Of a DNA stretch of 32,908 nt, positions 11,750 to 24,282 are shown piece by piece. How positions within the stretch are numbered: position 1 is the stretch's first letter; the number at the start of each line of letters is the position of its first letter. The translations under genes and the position numbers were made by a program. The DNA lies in NCBI GenBank assembly GCA_003254885.1, contig QANT01000845.1:1-32908 (forward strand), read 5' to 3'. The notes below the pieces were generated by a model, which ran no database searches, was not told the DNA's origin, and worked only from the letters and a program-made list of their open reading frames with translations. The stretch is from Purshia tridentata (Eukaryota > Streptophyta > Magnoliopsida > Rosales > Rosaceae).

Positions 11750-13512
11750 ATGGAGAAAGAGAGGAGAGAGCGATTACTGTGCACTGTGTAGGGAGGGGGC
11801 CACCTCTGTGTGTGTGTGCGCTTTTTCTCTACTTTTCCTCTATAACACGTTTATAATCATTAATACTTAAATTTCAAATTCTTAATTAGTGTACACATGT
11901 TATAGCTCCCAAATAATAAGGGTGAACGAAGTAAAGATTATAATTAAAGCTAGATTTAGGATGGTTTCCTTGGGATGTAAAAATGATTATACACATGCAA
12001 ACGGTATATCAATTATTGTAGCGAGAAATGATTATAGTACGCTATCAATGGTTGCAGGTCTATTAATTGTAGGTTTGTCAATAATTGTAGATTAAAATGT
12101 AAACATTTACGATCATTGATATCTAAACTTTATATTTAATTAAACGGTATATCAATGATTGTAGGTTTAGGGTTCAAATTATGCAGTTAACCTCACATAC
12201 AATACTTTTTTAATAAAGAAAAAAATAATACTTAAATACTACCTACTGTAGAGAGAAATGGCAAAAATAAAAGATAACTTTGGAGACTAATATTTTCTCC
12301 TGACCTACTTATAGTTTCTCTTATATTTTCTCTTTGAAACTAGAAAGATTGAAAAATTATATGTAGGTCAAGAGAGAAATGATTTCTCCCCCATTTTCTC
12401 TTGCCTATCCGAAAAAAAAGAAAAGGAATAAGAATGGGAAATTATATATATGTATATATATCTCTCTCTCTCTCTCTCTCTCTCTCCTTACTAAAACTAC
12501 CAAATATTCTGTTAAAGAGAAGCCTTCAAGTGCAATTTCCTTCCATTAAATTGGTTGTTAATGCATACATTGGTGGATGACTAATTGACCATCACATTTT
12601 TGCACCCTCTGGTTTTCTATCCCAAATGCAAGTTACTTAAAGACTCTTGGTTTGCTCTCCTTGTATGCACATGAAAAATTAGAGTGTGGTTAAAGATCAA
12701 CTTGGAAAGTTAAAACAAGTATATGAATTTTTGGAGGTAATTACAGAAATGATCTATTTATTATTCACCAAGTCAAACTAATTGGAAAATTTTGCCTCTC
12801 AATTTTATACCAATAAATTGACTTTGAGGGACAAAATTGTCCATTTTAGACTAAAACAGAACACATAAGACAATTCGTAAAACAATATAAAATTTGTGGT
12901 CAAAAACGAGAAAAGAATAAGTGCCACAAATATACAGTTTCGGTTTACAAAGACACAAATTGGATTTGGAGTCAAGACATGGACCTACCAAATCCAGCGA
13001 ATTCTCCGATGCGCAAGAGAGTTATAATAATAGGACGCATAAACTTGCATTTGTCCAGAAACACTGAAAATAACTAAAAAATGAATGACATCATGAAGAG
13101 TACACATTTGGTAAGCAACATGTACATAACAAAAGAAGTTTAGCAGTACCTTTGAGACAGTTTTGCATTGTTTATCAGTCAACTCTGACCACTAAAATTG
13201 GTCTTTCAAGATACTATAGCTGTACACATTATAACCTTTCTATGCACACAATACAAAATGATACCATCAAGCAATTCTGAAGCTTCATCGTGATCCGTTG
13301 CGCTTAAATTATGTACAAATTGGTGGAAAACATCATCCTGTTGCAATAAACGCAACATAAGACCAAGGGATTATTATCATATCAATAAAATACAACTGCA
13401 AGGTAACCCATCCAAAAATTTGGTTTTGGAATGAAAAATTCACGAAAATTTATGTCCAAATGGTACAATTTTGCCTTACTATTTAAATTGTGCAAGCATT
13501 AAGCCAAACTTC
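11750..13512. other. Intergenic DNA and downstream flank of the EI24-like gene
   Basis: It contains a repeated phrase AACGGTATATCAAT near 12000 and 12145 and a CT microsatellite near 12461-12486. Roughly the last 300 bases before 13513 should include the 3' untranslated region of the minus-strand EI24-like gene. No other gene is supported. Confidence 0.45.
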
Positions 13513-16500
13513 TTAGAGATCTTTCTTTTCTTGCGGCTGTTCTTGAGATTTCAGGGGAAACAGAGACAACGCCAGCATCCTATTGAAAAAGATCAATCAA
13601 GACAAACAGAAATGCCACCGTTATACTAGTAAAACTCAAACAATGCTAGTTCTTCAATTTCCAGACCAACTATTTAACATTAGACAAAATATAAATTATT
13701 TCATTCGACATATATTATTTTTCATTTCTGACACATACTGAACATGTCAAACACATGCCAGCCACATGTACCCGAGTCTGTGTACAAGTGTCAAACTATC
13801 ACAGGAGACCTGAAGAAGTACTCGTACCTTTTAGAGTTCAATGCATAATCTCCACTTTTAATACAGAAATATCCCAACAGAAAATAAAAAACAAACCATT
13901 CTATATTTCAATTATGTATTAACGTATTTTGAGCACAGAGATCATAAGTAATGAGAATAGCTTACGACAAAGTATTGGCGACATTAAATATTGGAAGCCT
14001 TCCCAACACTGCACCTCCCCATTTTGTTCTTAGAGAAGAAATAACATGCTCAGCCTCTGAACCTGTTGCTGTCAAAACAAACTGAAAGACATCTATCGTT
14101 AATTCATTAGTCATTACCATAAATGTCCATAATAGGAGCACAAGCCAACTTTTAGGCACAAAGCCAGTCGTTACAAAATTAAAAATAAAATATTATATAA
14201 GTATGGTTAAATATACCAATGGAAAGAGTATAGCCATAAACCCGTAGCTCACAAGAGGTGAGAAAAAGAGAACGGGCAGAACACAAGGGCTTCCTGCAGA
14301 GCCATTGAAGATATGAATACCTCAAAACATGTAAAAGGAATTTTGAATCCAGGTAATATGACTATATCTAAGTACATAAGATCCCTACAGCATAAAAGTG
14401 AAGACAAAATTTATCACATTTTGATTTCCACATAAGTGAAGACACATCAACGTTTGCTAATTAATTTAAAAAAAAACATCATGGGTCATGGATAACAACG
14501 TCCCTATTTCCGTTCCATCCCCAATGAGTTGGAAGGCCAAGGTGCCTTCCAAAGTCAAATTCTTTGCTTGGGTGGTTTCTCATGGTAGAATAAATAACTA
14601 AATACCTATGAGGTCTTCCAACAGAAGAGACCATAATTATGTTTATCCTCTCACTGGTGCATTATGTGCAATGGGGCTCTTCATTGCCCAGAGACTTAGA
14701 ATTGTGGCATAATTTTGTTTCAGGTTGCTAGGTTGAGTTGGTTGTAATGCCTTGTTTGGCCAGTTTTTGTGCTTTTGATGGAGGGGAGAAGGCTAAGTGC
14801 TGTGGAGATGCAGTGTGTTGGGCCACATTTCAGGTAATTTGGACAGAAAAAACAGCTTAATTTTTTGAAGGAAGGGGGAAGATTATGCAGATTCTTATGG
14901 GACAAGGCTAGATTTTGGGCTTTGCTTTAAGGCATCTGTTTCCTCTACATGAGATCGCCGCTTCTTTCTTCAAATTTGGATCGGGAAGCTTCTATCTCTT
15001 AGGCTATTTGTTTGCTGTGGCGATTTGGCTATATTTTGGATCGGCAAGGCTTTTGTCTTGTGGCTAAGTCTGTTCTAGCTTAGGTTGAGCATCTGCAGTC
15101 TTATGTTGACCACTGGTCCACTTTGATTGTTCCAATTTTTTTATTAATATAATCATTAATCATTCTGTTCCCGGCCCAGCTTTCTATAAAGAACAAAAAC
15201 AAAACTGATTTATTTATGTAACACTTCAAAATGCAAATCAACTGAAACAATGACTCCAGAAACAAAGCATATTTACCAAAACCAGCAAAAAATTCCCAGT
15301 TAGATTCAAAGAAGTCTAGCCTTTTGTCCAGACCAACTTCAGAAAAATTCCATTTGTACCTAAAAGGTTCAAAAGGTGCAATTAGCACATATCTACGCAA
15401 TTAGTATGTGGAAGACATTAAACAAAAAAGGGATCTGCATCACATACTCAAAACAGTAATAGGCATACATCCAGGAAAGAAGTAGAAAATTTAGCGCCTT
15501 CCCCACATACGGTATAAATCCTGTCACATATACCTGCAGACGCCATCAAGTCTGTCACCTCTATGATCAATACACCCAAGTAAACACAGAATAAGACATA
15601 TATATTACCTCTAGGAAGAAGCAGGTCAAAAGAAGCAATGAATACAGCTGCTCTCCTATTCCAATCATGACCCTGCAGATTCAACAGATTCATACACAAA
15701 TGTGAAACATAATTGTCTACTCAAGAAGATATGCCCCAATAACATTAAAAAATGAGGCTGTATTTAAGAATCATCAACATCAATAAAGTTAAACTTTACC
15801 CTCCCAGGCCAGTAGGTCTTTGCATAACAGCCGCATTTTGTAAGGTCAATGCCTCATTGTGTCTGATAGGATCCAATGTGGTAGGCTGAGTTCTTCCCAT
15901 TGCAGCAAATCCATACTTAGCAATGTCATTGTACCTTTGGTTAAAATTGTACATTTGGATAAGCAAATGGTTGAAGTTGGAAAGAAAAATGCACTGGACC
16001 GCATATGATACGAAGAAATAAAAAGACTAGCAAATAAAATTGAGGGAAATAAAATAAAATTAGAAACTATCATCACTCTAATCATGATGTATAATGGGAT
16101 CAAAGGGACCTTCAGAACTTCAATAATTCTGTATGAGGGCACTAATTAGATATAAAGATATAGATGCATATCTACTTAGGCTAAGCTCATACCTATGGTT
16201 ATTAAGCAAAAACAACCAAATAGTGCAGCGGTAAAACAATGAAGCAGAAGGGGGTAAAGTACCAGATGTTGCTCAGGATAATGCTGAATACATACAATGG
16301 GTAGAACCAAGTTACCTGCAAATAAAAAATCAGAAAACATGCTCAGCCAATGACAGTGAACTGAGAAAATTCTATGGAACTAATTCCTTTATTGATAACA
16401 AAACCCACAAATCAACATATTATCTCACAATTTTGCCATGTTATCTACAGTAATACCTTATTTTTGCCTGAATCTACACCATACACTTACTATACCATTT

Positions 16501-19500
16501 TGGGACATTATCCAGGTTATGTGAAAGGTGATAACTCCATATCTACTGGATGAACACTAAATTCCCACAGGTAAAGTTCTATTAAATTACCTTTAAAAGG
16601 GTGGCATTTATCTGAAAAGTGCGGATTTCTGTTTTTGGTAACCAGGCAGAGCAACTATGCGTGCAATTTGATGGAGGTCCTAAAAGATATTCCAAATTAA
16701 AGATGAAAAAAGGTGCAAATCTAGTTTTCCACAAATTTCAGCAATTGGGCTTCATTCATTCTAAAAACTGAAGAAAAAAAAATTGTACCAACTTGATGAT
16801 CGACGAAGAAAGATCAGTACTTATTTTAGGCATAGTATCAAGCTTAGAAATGAGATTTATTTAATCCAGTTTTTCTTTATTGAAATTGGAATTTAGAATT
16901 TAATTATTTTCCAGTTTATATTGATTAGAGTTTTAGGAATCAAAATCATCCAAACCTCTGTCCCAAATGTATCACTTGAATTATTTTTCCTTATTTTCTA
17001 TTATATGTAGTGTCTCCAATCAAATCTAATTTATTTGGATCTTTTCGTGTTAGTTCTTCTCAACTTAGTTTGGTCAGCCTCTTGGTATTTTAGTTTCTAA
17101 TTTAACTTGTTGACCTTTAGTTATAGATACTTATTAGTCTACTCTGTATACTACCTACGCTTGCTGTCTCTTTGCTTATCACCAATAGGAGCCACTCCTA
17201 TGTTTCCCTAATAGATTTACGTTTCATTTTTCCTTTTCTTGTCACACCTATCATCCATTTTACAATTCTCATTTCCACTACATAGATCCATTGCTCTTGC
17301 TTGTGCTTTAATGCTCAACATTCTACCCTATGAAGAATAGCTGGCCTAATTAGAGTTTTAAAGAACTTCCCTTTTAATCTAATTGGTATCATTTTATCAC
17401 ATATGATACTAATAGCTTGTCTCCATTTTCTATCTTGTTCCAATTCTATTTTATACATGGAAAAAATAAAATAATAACAAAAATTTTGAGTTTATCCACA
17501 AGGGCGTGTGTCCTTGTACTGTTCCACAACTATAGAAGCAAGTTGATTGTTGGACTATTCTTTCTTTTTTTTCCTATACTTTGGTCCGCAATTAACATAA
17601 TCCAATTTTGAACATCAATACATAATTCATGCATCCACAATGACAACAAAATACTTTATATGCTAACGAGCAAACGGTGCATAACACACATGTCCAGACT
17701 TGTAAAAATAAAATTAAACATCCAAAAATTCAATGACGCATTCCCAAAAACTTCTTTTGCCACAGATGAAAAGATTAGCAAACTTAATTTTACATAAAAG
17801 TTAACGGAATGCTGTATAAGTGAGAGTATGAAAACTCACACAAGTGGGATTACGAAAAATGAACTTGATATCAACTGCATACTTACATAAAAGAGTTGTA
17901 CGAGTCCAAGACGTAAGAAGGAATAAAATTTCAAAATTCCACCATATGTGCAGAATTCTTGAGAAGTAAATTCTGGGCATTTATCAGGTAATATCCAGTG
18001 CAGAGCTGGAATGATGACTGAGTTAAGGATAATTATACTGCACATAGACAGGTTGAGAATTAAATTACAAGACTCAGACATGCATGATTTAAAATGCACC
18101 AGTCCACCAAACCACTTGAAGCACTTTCATGAGTAGTTTCTAATTTACAAATGACTTTGCAGTGGTTATACTGAGAAATTAATCAATTCAGGCAGAAAAC
18201 CAAATATAAGCATATAAAAGCTTGACAGTAATAAGAACCCAACTTCAGTGAGAAAAAAATACCATTTAGATGGATAGAAGTGTGCAAGCACTCTATAGCA
18301 TGAAAACCACATTAAATTGGTTCATATAAAGCACAATATAATCAGACAAAAGAATCATACATAATCCTGTTAATTAAGCTCCTTCATTCAGTCTGGTTCA
18401 ATTTGATGCAAAAAATACTATTTTTGAACCAATGTGGTATCTGCAAACCAGCCCACAGGAAGTAGTGTAGCAAAGTTGAATATTAAATTCTTTAAGGCAG
18501 CAAAATAAAGAAAGTAAATCACAGAGTCAGATTCTATTGGATTGTATGATAGTGTGACAGAGGGTAGCCCTAAAGTGGGTTCCATTCTAGAGAAGATTCA
18601 GCTCTTTAGATTAAATATTATTGTGGTTGCAGATCTGGACCACACGTTGTAAGCATGAACCTAAAAGTAACACGTACCAAAAAGTTAGTACAATGTTGAG
18701 TTCATATTGAGATGTACCAAGAAGGTGATTACACTTTGGAGATATGCTGTCCTGGCTCTTTTGTGGTGTGTTTTTTGGTTGTAACGGAACAAGAGAACCT
18801 TCAAAAGTAAGGAGGAGGAAGTGGTAGAAATTTGGACTAGGGTTAGCTGAATGCTTCTCTTTGGGCATCTTTGTCAAAACACTTCAAGGATGTCCCCTTA
18901 ACTTTGATTTATCTGGAATGGTATGCTATGTTGATCAAAGTTGACTGGTTTTGTTTTTTATTGTTTTAGGGGGTTTTGCTTGGTTTCTAGTTTATGTGTT
19001 CCTGATGGACTTCTTGTCCATATTGTTTCATATTATCTTTTTCTTTCCTACCAAAAAAACCAATGTTGAGTTTACATTGAGCACTTGACTACTAATTTGA
19101 TTATAGTTTCAATTTTTCTTTTATGAAGAAGAAGAAGGAATTATTCATAGAAGTTTTTCCAATAAACTGAAAAATTACTTCATAAGACAATCTCTACAAT
19201 CTAAGCGACTTTCAATCAATTGAATTATCCCAAACCAATATCACTACTTTGCACATATGTGAATATTTTAAATAGAACAAGTGGTTGATTTAAGTGCCAA
19301 GGAAGTGGCTGGAAAGATACATGTAAAGGAATGGCTAAAATATCAAGTAATGCATCTCAAAAATCTTCTTTTGCTTCACTCCTATTTCAAGATTCTCCTG
19401 ATTATGTTGATAAGGGTTCATACGCGGTCTACTGTCCACTATCACCAAGCCAATGATGAAGCGCTATTATGATGAGAAATGGATGTTTTGTGCATTGATA

Positions 19501-21020
19501 TTGAACTGCTGCTAAGTTGTTTGGTTTTAGTATGAAAAAAGAAAGTGCATAGAAATTATAAACAACAAGGAGGACGACATACCTTCTTTGCTCATCCTTA
19601 TCCCTCTAGTTGAATCAACAGAATTTGTTACATCTTTCAGCCTAGACCTAAGAACATCTTATTATAGCAAGCCTAGATTCGTTTCTGTTTATCCCCCCTA
19701 AATTGACATCTTTCACTCGCCTAGTGTTAGACACCACAAGATAAGAGCAACATAACGAGAAGAAAAGGAAACAATGCAAGATCCAAATTTGAACACCATT
19801 GCTCATCATCATTTTGCTTCAACAGTACTTTAAGAGTAGTAGACTGTCTACAAACTCTCTCAAACGTAGAATAAATATCAAAAAGTGGTTAGTCTAGTTT
19901 TTGACATTTTTAACCCCACACGAAAGGATCAACAAAACCTGATTTGCATCCTATATTGAGCACCCTACACAGACTTCACCAAAATGGTCAACTGCTCGCA
20001 TCTCCAAAATGTTGTAAGAATTACCTTATGAACACTACATGCAGATAGTCTGAGATTTTAAAAGTACTCTAAATAGGAGGAAAAAAAAGAGTAAACACTC
20101 GAGAAGCAATTAAACATAATCATCTTGGGGTGAGAAAATACTCCTATGATAAAATAAAATACAAATTTCTAGAAACAAATTGTCTGCAAATACTCTAAAC
20201 CAGAAGATACATCTTTCAAGAAATTCTATGGTCCCAAAACTACTGTAAAACGGGGTAGGAAACCATGCTTAGTTTAATCATAACATACTCCATTGCTAAA
20301 ACAACTTGCACCATGGAAAAAAATAAATTTAAAAGGTGCACTAAATGAGTACTGCAAGCCTCATAATCAATGGAAAAGAAAAAAAAAAAAAACTTGAACT
20401 GTGAAAAAAACACAAGGAAAGCAGAGAAAATTTCACAGAGAGAGAGAGAGAGAGAGATTACCTTCCTAAGAAAATGAAACCATTTAATAGAAAACACTGT
20501 CCTGTACGTATCGTAAGGTTTCTCGACCTGCCACAAGGATTAGGATGATAAAAAAAAAAAAAAACCAAATAAACCAGAAGTTAAGAATTTAGTCCCGTTT
20601 GGTTACTCAGAAAGTGAAGGAAAGTTTATCGAACGCCTAAGAGGGAACCATATTAAAAAGAAACACTCAGCTGACCCTATTAGCACTGTTAGACTAACCC
20701 AAACCTCCCCCAAAGCGAAAAATAATAATAAATAAAGAAATGAAAAAAAAAAAANATGAAAAAAAAAAAAAACCATTTTTTCCTCTTGTTTGTTCAGTTT
20801 TCTCGACAGCCAAACAAGAAAGTAAAATCAATTTAAGCAAGAAACAAATAAACTAAAGCGTGCAAAGGAAGTAATTATTTAAAGAGAGAGAGAGAGACCT
20901 GCGGCAGAGAATAAAGACACGGTGAAGACAACATGCTTCTCTGAAGCCCTCAAGCCAAAGCAGCGTGGCTTGCTTTGATTTTGCTCTGAAAGAGTTTATC
21001 AATGGCCGCATAGCTTCCAT
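13513..21020 (-). CDS. EI24-like ER membrane protein, 11 coding exons
   Basis: Plant homologue of etoposide-induced protein 2.4 (EI24/PIG8), a multi-pass ER membrane protein linked in animals to autophagy. Coding exons on the minus strand, first to last: 21020-20899, 20527-20462, 18037-17887, 16315-16263, 15934-15800, 15672-15609, 15533-15448, 15359-15277, 14293-14217, 14081-13966, 13579-13513. They sum to 1,020 nt (339 residues plus TAA); every intron is GT-AG and the frame is open throughout. Family hallmarks: LWLEGFREACCLHR (21-34), TGQCFLLNGFIFLG (49-62), PALHWILPDKC (73-83), FYPLYVFSIILSNIWYNDIA (117-136), and WMYAYYCFEYKWNFS in the centre. Hydrophobic segments suggest about five to six membrane spans. 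The chain ends KKDL, a dilysine KKXX-type ER-retrieval signal. The start fits the family N terminus, though the frame is open further upstream. Introns of about 2.4, 1.6 and 1.0 kb hold LINE debris. Exon edges were chosen by splice motif plus protein continuity; no transcript was consulted. Confidence 0.9.
14485..15165 (+). mobile_element. LINE fragment in EI24-like intron 8, antisense to gene
   Basis: The plus strand still encodes debris of the C-terminal reverse-transcriptase zinc-binding region of plant non-LTR retrotransposons. WKAKVPSKVKFFAWVVSHGR is readable from about 14530, and further on VIWTEKTA with FFEGRGKI, matching the usual W.ERN.RIFE segment. Stops and frameshifts interrupt it. 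The first half is in frame for about 20 codons and then breaks. The right limit is approximate. Confidence 0.75.
16900..17420 (-). mobile_element. LINE reverse-transcriptase fragment in intron 3
   Basis: Read on the minus strand from about 17410, the translation includes IPIRLKGKFFKTLIRPAIL, a position where family members have YG.ECWA (here HRVEC then a stop), and EMRIVKWMIGVTRKGKMKRK. This is the typical end of the reverse-transcriptase region of plant non-LTR elements. Several stops are present, and reading frame is lost beyond about 17200. It lies in sense orientation to the EI24-like gene but between exons. Confidence 0.8.
18700..19060 (+). mobile_element. LINE 3' fragment in intron 2
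   Basis: The plus strand from about 18750 translates as ALLWCVFWL, stop, RNKRTFKSKEEE, followed by FKDVPL in another frame. This resembles the ALLW.LWLERN.RIFE to LASLWAS...F.GVPL segment at the end of plant LINE open reading frames. It is antisense to the EI24-like gene, like the fragment in intron 8, and the two share similar downstream tails rich in TTTG. Confidence 0.6.
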
Positions 21021-21929
21021 TCTCAGAACTAAAATTAATTGAAAGCGAGCGAGAGACGCATACAAACTCAGTTTTCTACTTTTCTGAGAGAGACTTGTAT
21101 AATAAGGATCGCCTGTTTTCCGGACAACTGAGAACTGGAAAGGGTATCTTTCCAATGTAACCCGCCGCCACGTCAGCAATCGCCACCAACAAGAATCTTT
21201 TAATATTATAATCTCAGAAAAGTGATTTTGTGTAACTTTCACGCTTCATCAAAAATAAATTTGTATAAATTACACTTTTTTTAACATAATGTCGTAAAAA
21301 TAATATAATAAATGAAGACATTGTAAAATGTGATTGTTAAAATAAAGTTTAGTAATTTAAAAAATCATCTTACCAGTTACCACCTTAAGACGTAGAGAAA
21401 ATAATGAAAACTTATAAAACTTAAAACAAAATAAAATANACTTAAAACAAAATAAAATGAAAAAAACAATAAAAATGTTGATGGACACGTGCAGACCATA
21501 GGCTAGTATCTTATATCTGTACTATTTTAGTCTATTACTCTAAAAAATTATTTTTTTACTAAAGCGTAATAAGAATATAAATATGTTCTAAAAGTTTTTA
21601 AAATTTTTTTTATTTCAGTGATGGAATCAAAAGTAGGACCTCTTGTGGAGATAAATACCACTGCAAGCTTTGGTATATTTTTAAAATTTTAAAACCAATT
21701 CCCTAATAAAAATATATAAAATTACATTCAAATGGATAAAATATTTCCAAATTATATAATTGGTAGTGTGAATTTTCTTTTGACATAAAGGTCAATGAGT
21801 TTTGAAATTTTATCTGATTAATAAGCTTAATCCATTTGTTGTTGCCATGTATTTTAATGTGTTGAAAAATACTAATTTGCCCATTCTTTCTTTTTTTAAT
21901 TTTATTTGGACGTAAAATTATGATGTTGC
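21021..21929. other. EI24-like promoter and AT-rich intergenic DNA
   Basis: The first two hundred bases should hold the leader and promoter of the minus-strand EI24-like gene, including a GC-richer patch with CCGCCGCCACGTCAG near 21160-21175. Farther out the DNA is very AT-rich. It includes a 20-bp tandem repeat around an ambiguous base (21419-21458, repeat text CTTAAAACAAAATAAAAT). No other gene is seen. Confidence 0.45.
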
Positions 21930-22738
21930 TTTTAATTTGGTTTAGGATATTTAAACCAAGATAGATATCCCAAAGCTCAGTGGAAAGAACTTCACCTTTG
22001 CCAAGATTAGAAGCAAAACCAAACAACCACCGACCAAGGTAGTCTTTCAAGACACAACCAGCACTAATATGTCAAGAGTTACCACATCCACTCCTTCATC
22101 ATTCAACTTAATCCAACCCTCAAGAGGAGAGGACCAAGATGAATGAGGAACTTAGAAAGGCTAGTATTAGCAATATCAACCTAATACCACTCCTTGGCAT
22201 AGGAAAGAATTACATTAGCAGGACAAGGAGGAAGAACGAAGCCATCATCAAAAATCGACTTAGCCTGCCATCTCCAAATAAACCAGCAAGTGAAACAAAA
22301 GATGAGTCTCCATTCGAAACCAGTAGAAATTCTGATTTTGGAAAAAGGTTAGAATGCAGCAAATCAGGAAAACTAAGATTAGGGGAATTTAACAAAGCAA
22401 CATGCATAGCTAAGTTTTCCTAAATAACATGAGATCTCTCACAATCATTGAAGAGGTGCTACATTGAATCAATGGTGTGAGAGCAAAAGGGACAAGAAGG
22501 TCAGAAGTCATGCGTCTCTTTTATTGCTGCTCATTAACAAGCAATCTATCCAAACACATAAACCAAAAGAAATTTCTAATCTTAGGGGGATGTTAAGCTT
22601 CCAAAGAAAGAACCAATCCCAAACAATCCGACTACCAAAGCCAATACCCAAATCATAAGCTAAGCTAACCAAAAAAAAAAAAAAAANAAAAAAAAAAAAT
22701 AGAAGAGGTGCCACCCCAAATACAAGAATCAATACACA
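21930..22738 (-). mobile_element. Decayed LINE: zinc-binding and RNase H-like region
   Basis: The minus strand encodes remnants of a plant non-LTR element. From about 22630 downward it reads WDWFFLWKLNIPLR, then a frame-shifted segment with RLLVNEQQ and MTSD, typical of the reverse-transcriptase zinc-binding domain (W.LWKL..P..I..F.W...RLLTN). Near 22130-21950 are WSSPLEGWIKLND and LGRWLFGFASNLGKGEVLSTELWDIYLGL, typical of the RNase H-like RVT_3 domain. Many stops and shifts separate them. An A tract with one ambiguous base sits at about 22671-22699. The hAT element that follows may interrupt this fragment. Confidence 0.8.
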
Positions 22739-22746
22739 TATCTTGG

Positions 22747-24150
22747 CAAGGACGAAGCTAGAAAATAATACATTTGGGGCCACCACAGGGTAATGATTGA
22801 TTAACGACTAGTCTACTTTAATATTCACTTGATTGTTTCAAAACCTCTAAATAAAATAAAAAAATATATAGAAATTTATGATTAAATACTTAGTTTCAAT
22901 ACTTTTTAGAAAATCAGTTTTGCTCATAATTTTTAGGTTTGACTACTAACTAATGAACTTGATTTTTAGAATAGGTCACAAATTTACAGCCCCTTTGTTT
23001 TGGGCTTTATTTGTTTGAGAAATTTGTCCCTCTACTGTCTTTTGGCCCACATATGATGGGTCTTATATAAAATTTATAAAGTTTTGACAAAATTGTCTTT
23101 GATACTTTTATATTGTCTTGGAAATTAGTTAATATAGTCTCAACTTCAGTTTTAGTTGTAACTGTACGATACTCAACTTCAAATTTAGTTGTGAATGAAT
23201 GACAGTCACAGCTAAATTGTGATACAGTCACAGTTAGGTGGTGACTGAATTGAAATTTTTTTTAAGAAAAATTGTATTACAATATAGTATAAATAGAGGT
23301 CAAAAACAATACTTTTACACAAAATAATACTTAGTATAATGGTAGGAGTTATCTTTTTCAACTTACTAAAACAATCACAACTAAATTGTAAAACAGTCAC
23401 AGTTAAGATGTGATTGGATTGATTTTTTTTTGTTTTAATACAATATAGTATAAATTAATGTAATAATATGGATGTAATATATATATATATATACATATAT
23501 ATATTTTATTGTAGCGGCATGTGATGTAATATTTGTGAATTATAGTATCCTTTACTATATTATTATGTTTGACTTTTCAACTACTACCTAATCTAAAATG
23601 CTATTAAATTTTGGTATTTAAACTAAAAAATTATTAAATTTTGGTATTTAAAGTCAATTAACCTAAAAATATAAGACATCAATCTTAAGAAAAACAACAG
23701 CTTGGTTGATCAACAAGAAAAAATACATAAAATAGCATACAAATAATAGAGAGAAAAATGTAGGAACATCATATTTAGCTATTGTAATTATTATATTTTG
23801 AAATTACGATGAGTTTTTCAAAATAAGTCTTCTATAAAATGCATATGCTATGCATTTTATTACATATAAAGCAAGGCTTACAAAATTATAATATCTGAGC
23901 AGCACAAAATATTGGCTAAATTACTATTTATTAGAATTACAATTGTCCCCTATGAGTACTTATATAATTTATATTTTAGAAAAATTTGTTTGCATGTGAA
24001 AATTGGAAATCAGGAAAATTATTGTGGTAAAGATATCAATTGATTAAGGGTAACAAGGTAAATATGGTATAAGTAATATTCAAAAAAGTTAACTAAAAAT
24101 ATTGGAGGGGGACACATGTCCCCCTTGATCCCTTCACAGCTCCGTCCCTA
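22747..24150. mobile_element. hAT-type element, 1,404 bp, 8-bp target duplication
   Basis: The left end is CAAGGACGAAGCT and the right end is AGCTCCGTCCCTA (reverse complement TAGGGACGGAGCT), so 10 of 13 terminal bases agree. The 8-bp sequence TATCTTGG is duplicated exactly at 22739-22746 and 24151-24158, as expected for hAT transposons. Near the right end is a perfect inverted repeat GGGGGACA-CA-TGTCCCCC (24107-24124), a subterminal feature common in plant elements of this type. The interior is AT-rich, without a transposase, so it is non-autonomous. It also contains an internal duplication (about 23205-23295 and 23374-23455) and an AT microsatellite near 23478-23510. Confidence 0.85.
23205..23455. 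repeat. Internal diverged tandem repeat of the hAT element
   Basis: ACAGTCACAGTTA occurs at 23224 and again at 23393, a spacing of 169 bp. In both copies it is preceded by CTAAATTGT and followed, after a T-rich run, by ACAATATAGTATAAAT. Short frames on the minus strand that begin with the same MTV-QFSCDC residues simply read across the two units and are not genes. Confidence 0.7.
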
Positions 24151-24195
24151 TATCTTGGCAAGACAAATTGAGACCGTTCCTAATAGTACCCCAAT

Positions 24196-24282
24196 TGTAA
24201 TCACCCCATCATATGTACTAATAGTGAAAAATTCAAGATAGTAGGTGAACATGGCATTCATATGGAAGAAGGGTGCAATTAA
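24196..24282 (+). pseudogene. Remnant of the last finger of a C2H2 gene
   Basis: The in-frame translation ends KFKIVGEHGIHMEEGCN and then TAA. It parallels KFKTIEEQDIHMEEWCD at the end of the intact small zinc-finger gene at 31167-31340. Nucleotide similarity continues past both stop codons for about 250 bases, so this is the truncated 3' end of a second gene copy rather than convergence. The first finger and the start are missing, probably lost to the hAT insertion or the duplication breakpoint. Confidence 0.7.

Noticed and set aside
15101..15699. Independent small minus-strand genes
   Set aside because: These frames each contain one EI24-like exon plus intron read-through; splice sites join them into one gene.
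23007..23400. Two related small proteins starting MTV-QFSCDC
   Set aside because: They read the two units of a non-coding repeat inside the hAT element, on the same strand, with no protein-like conservation beyond the repeat.
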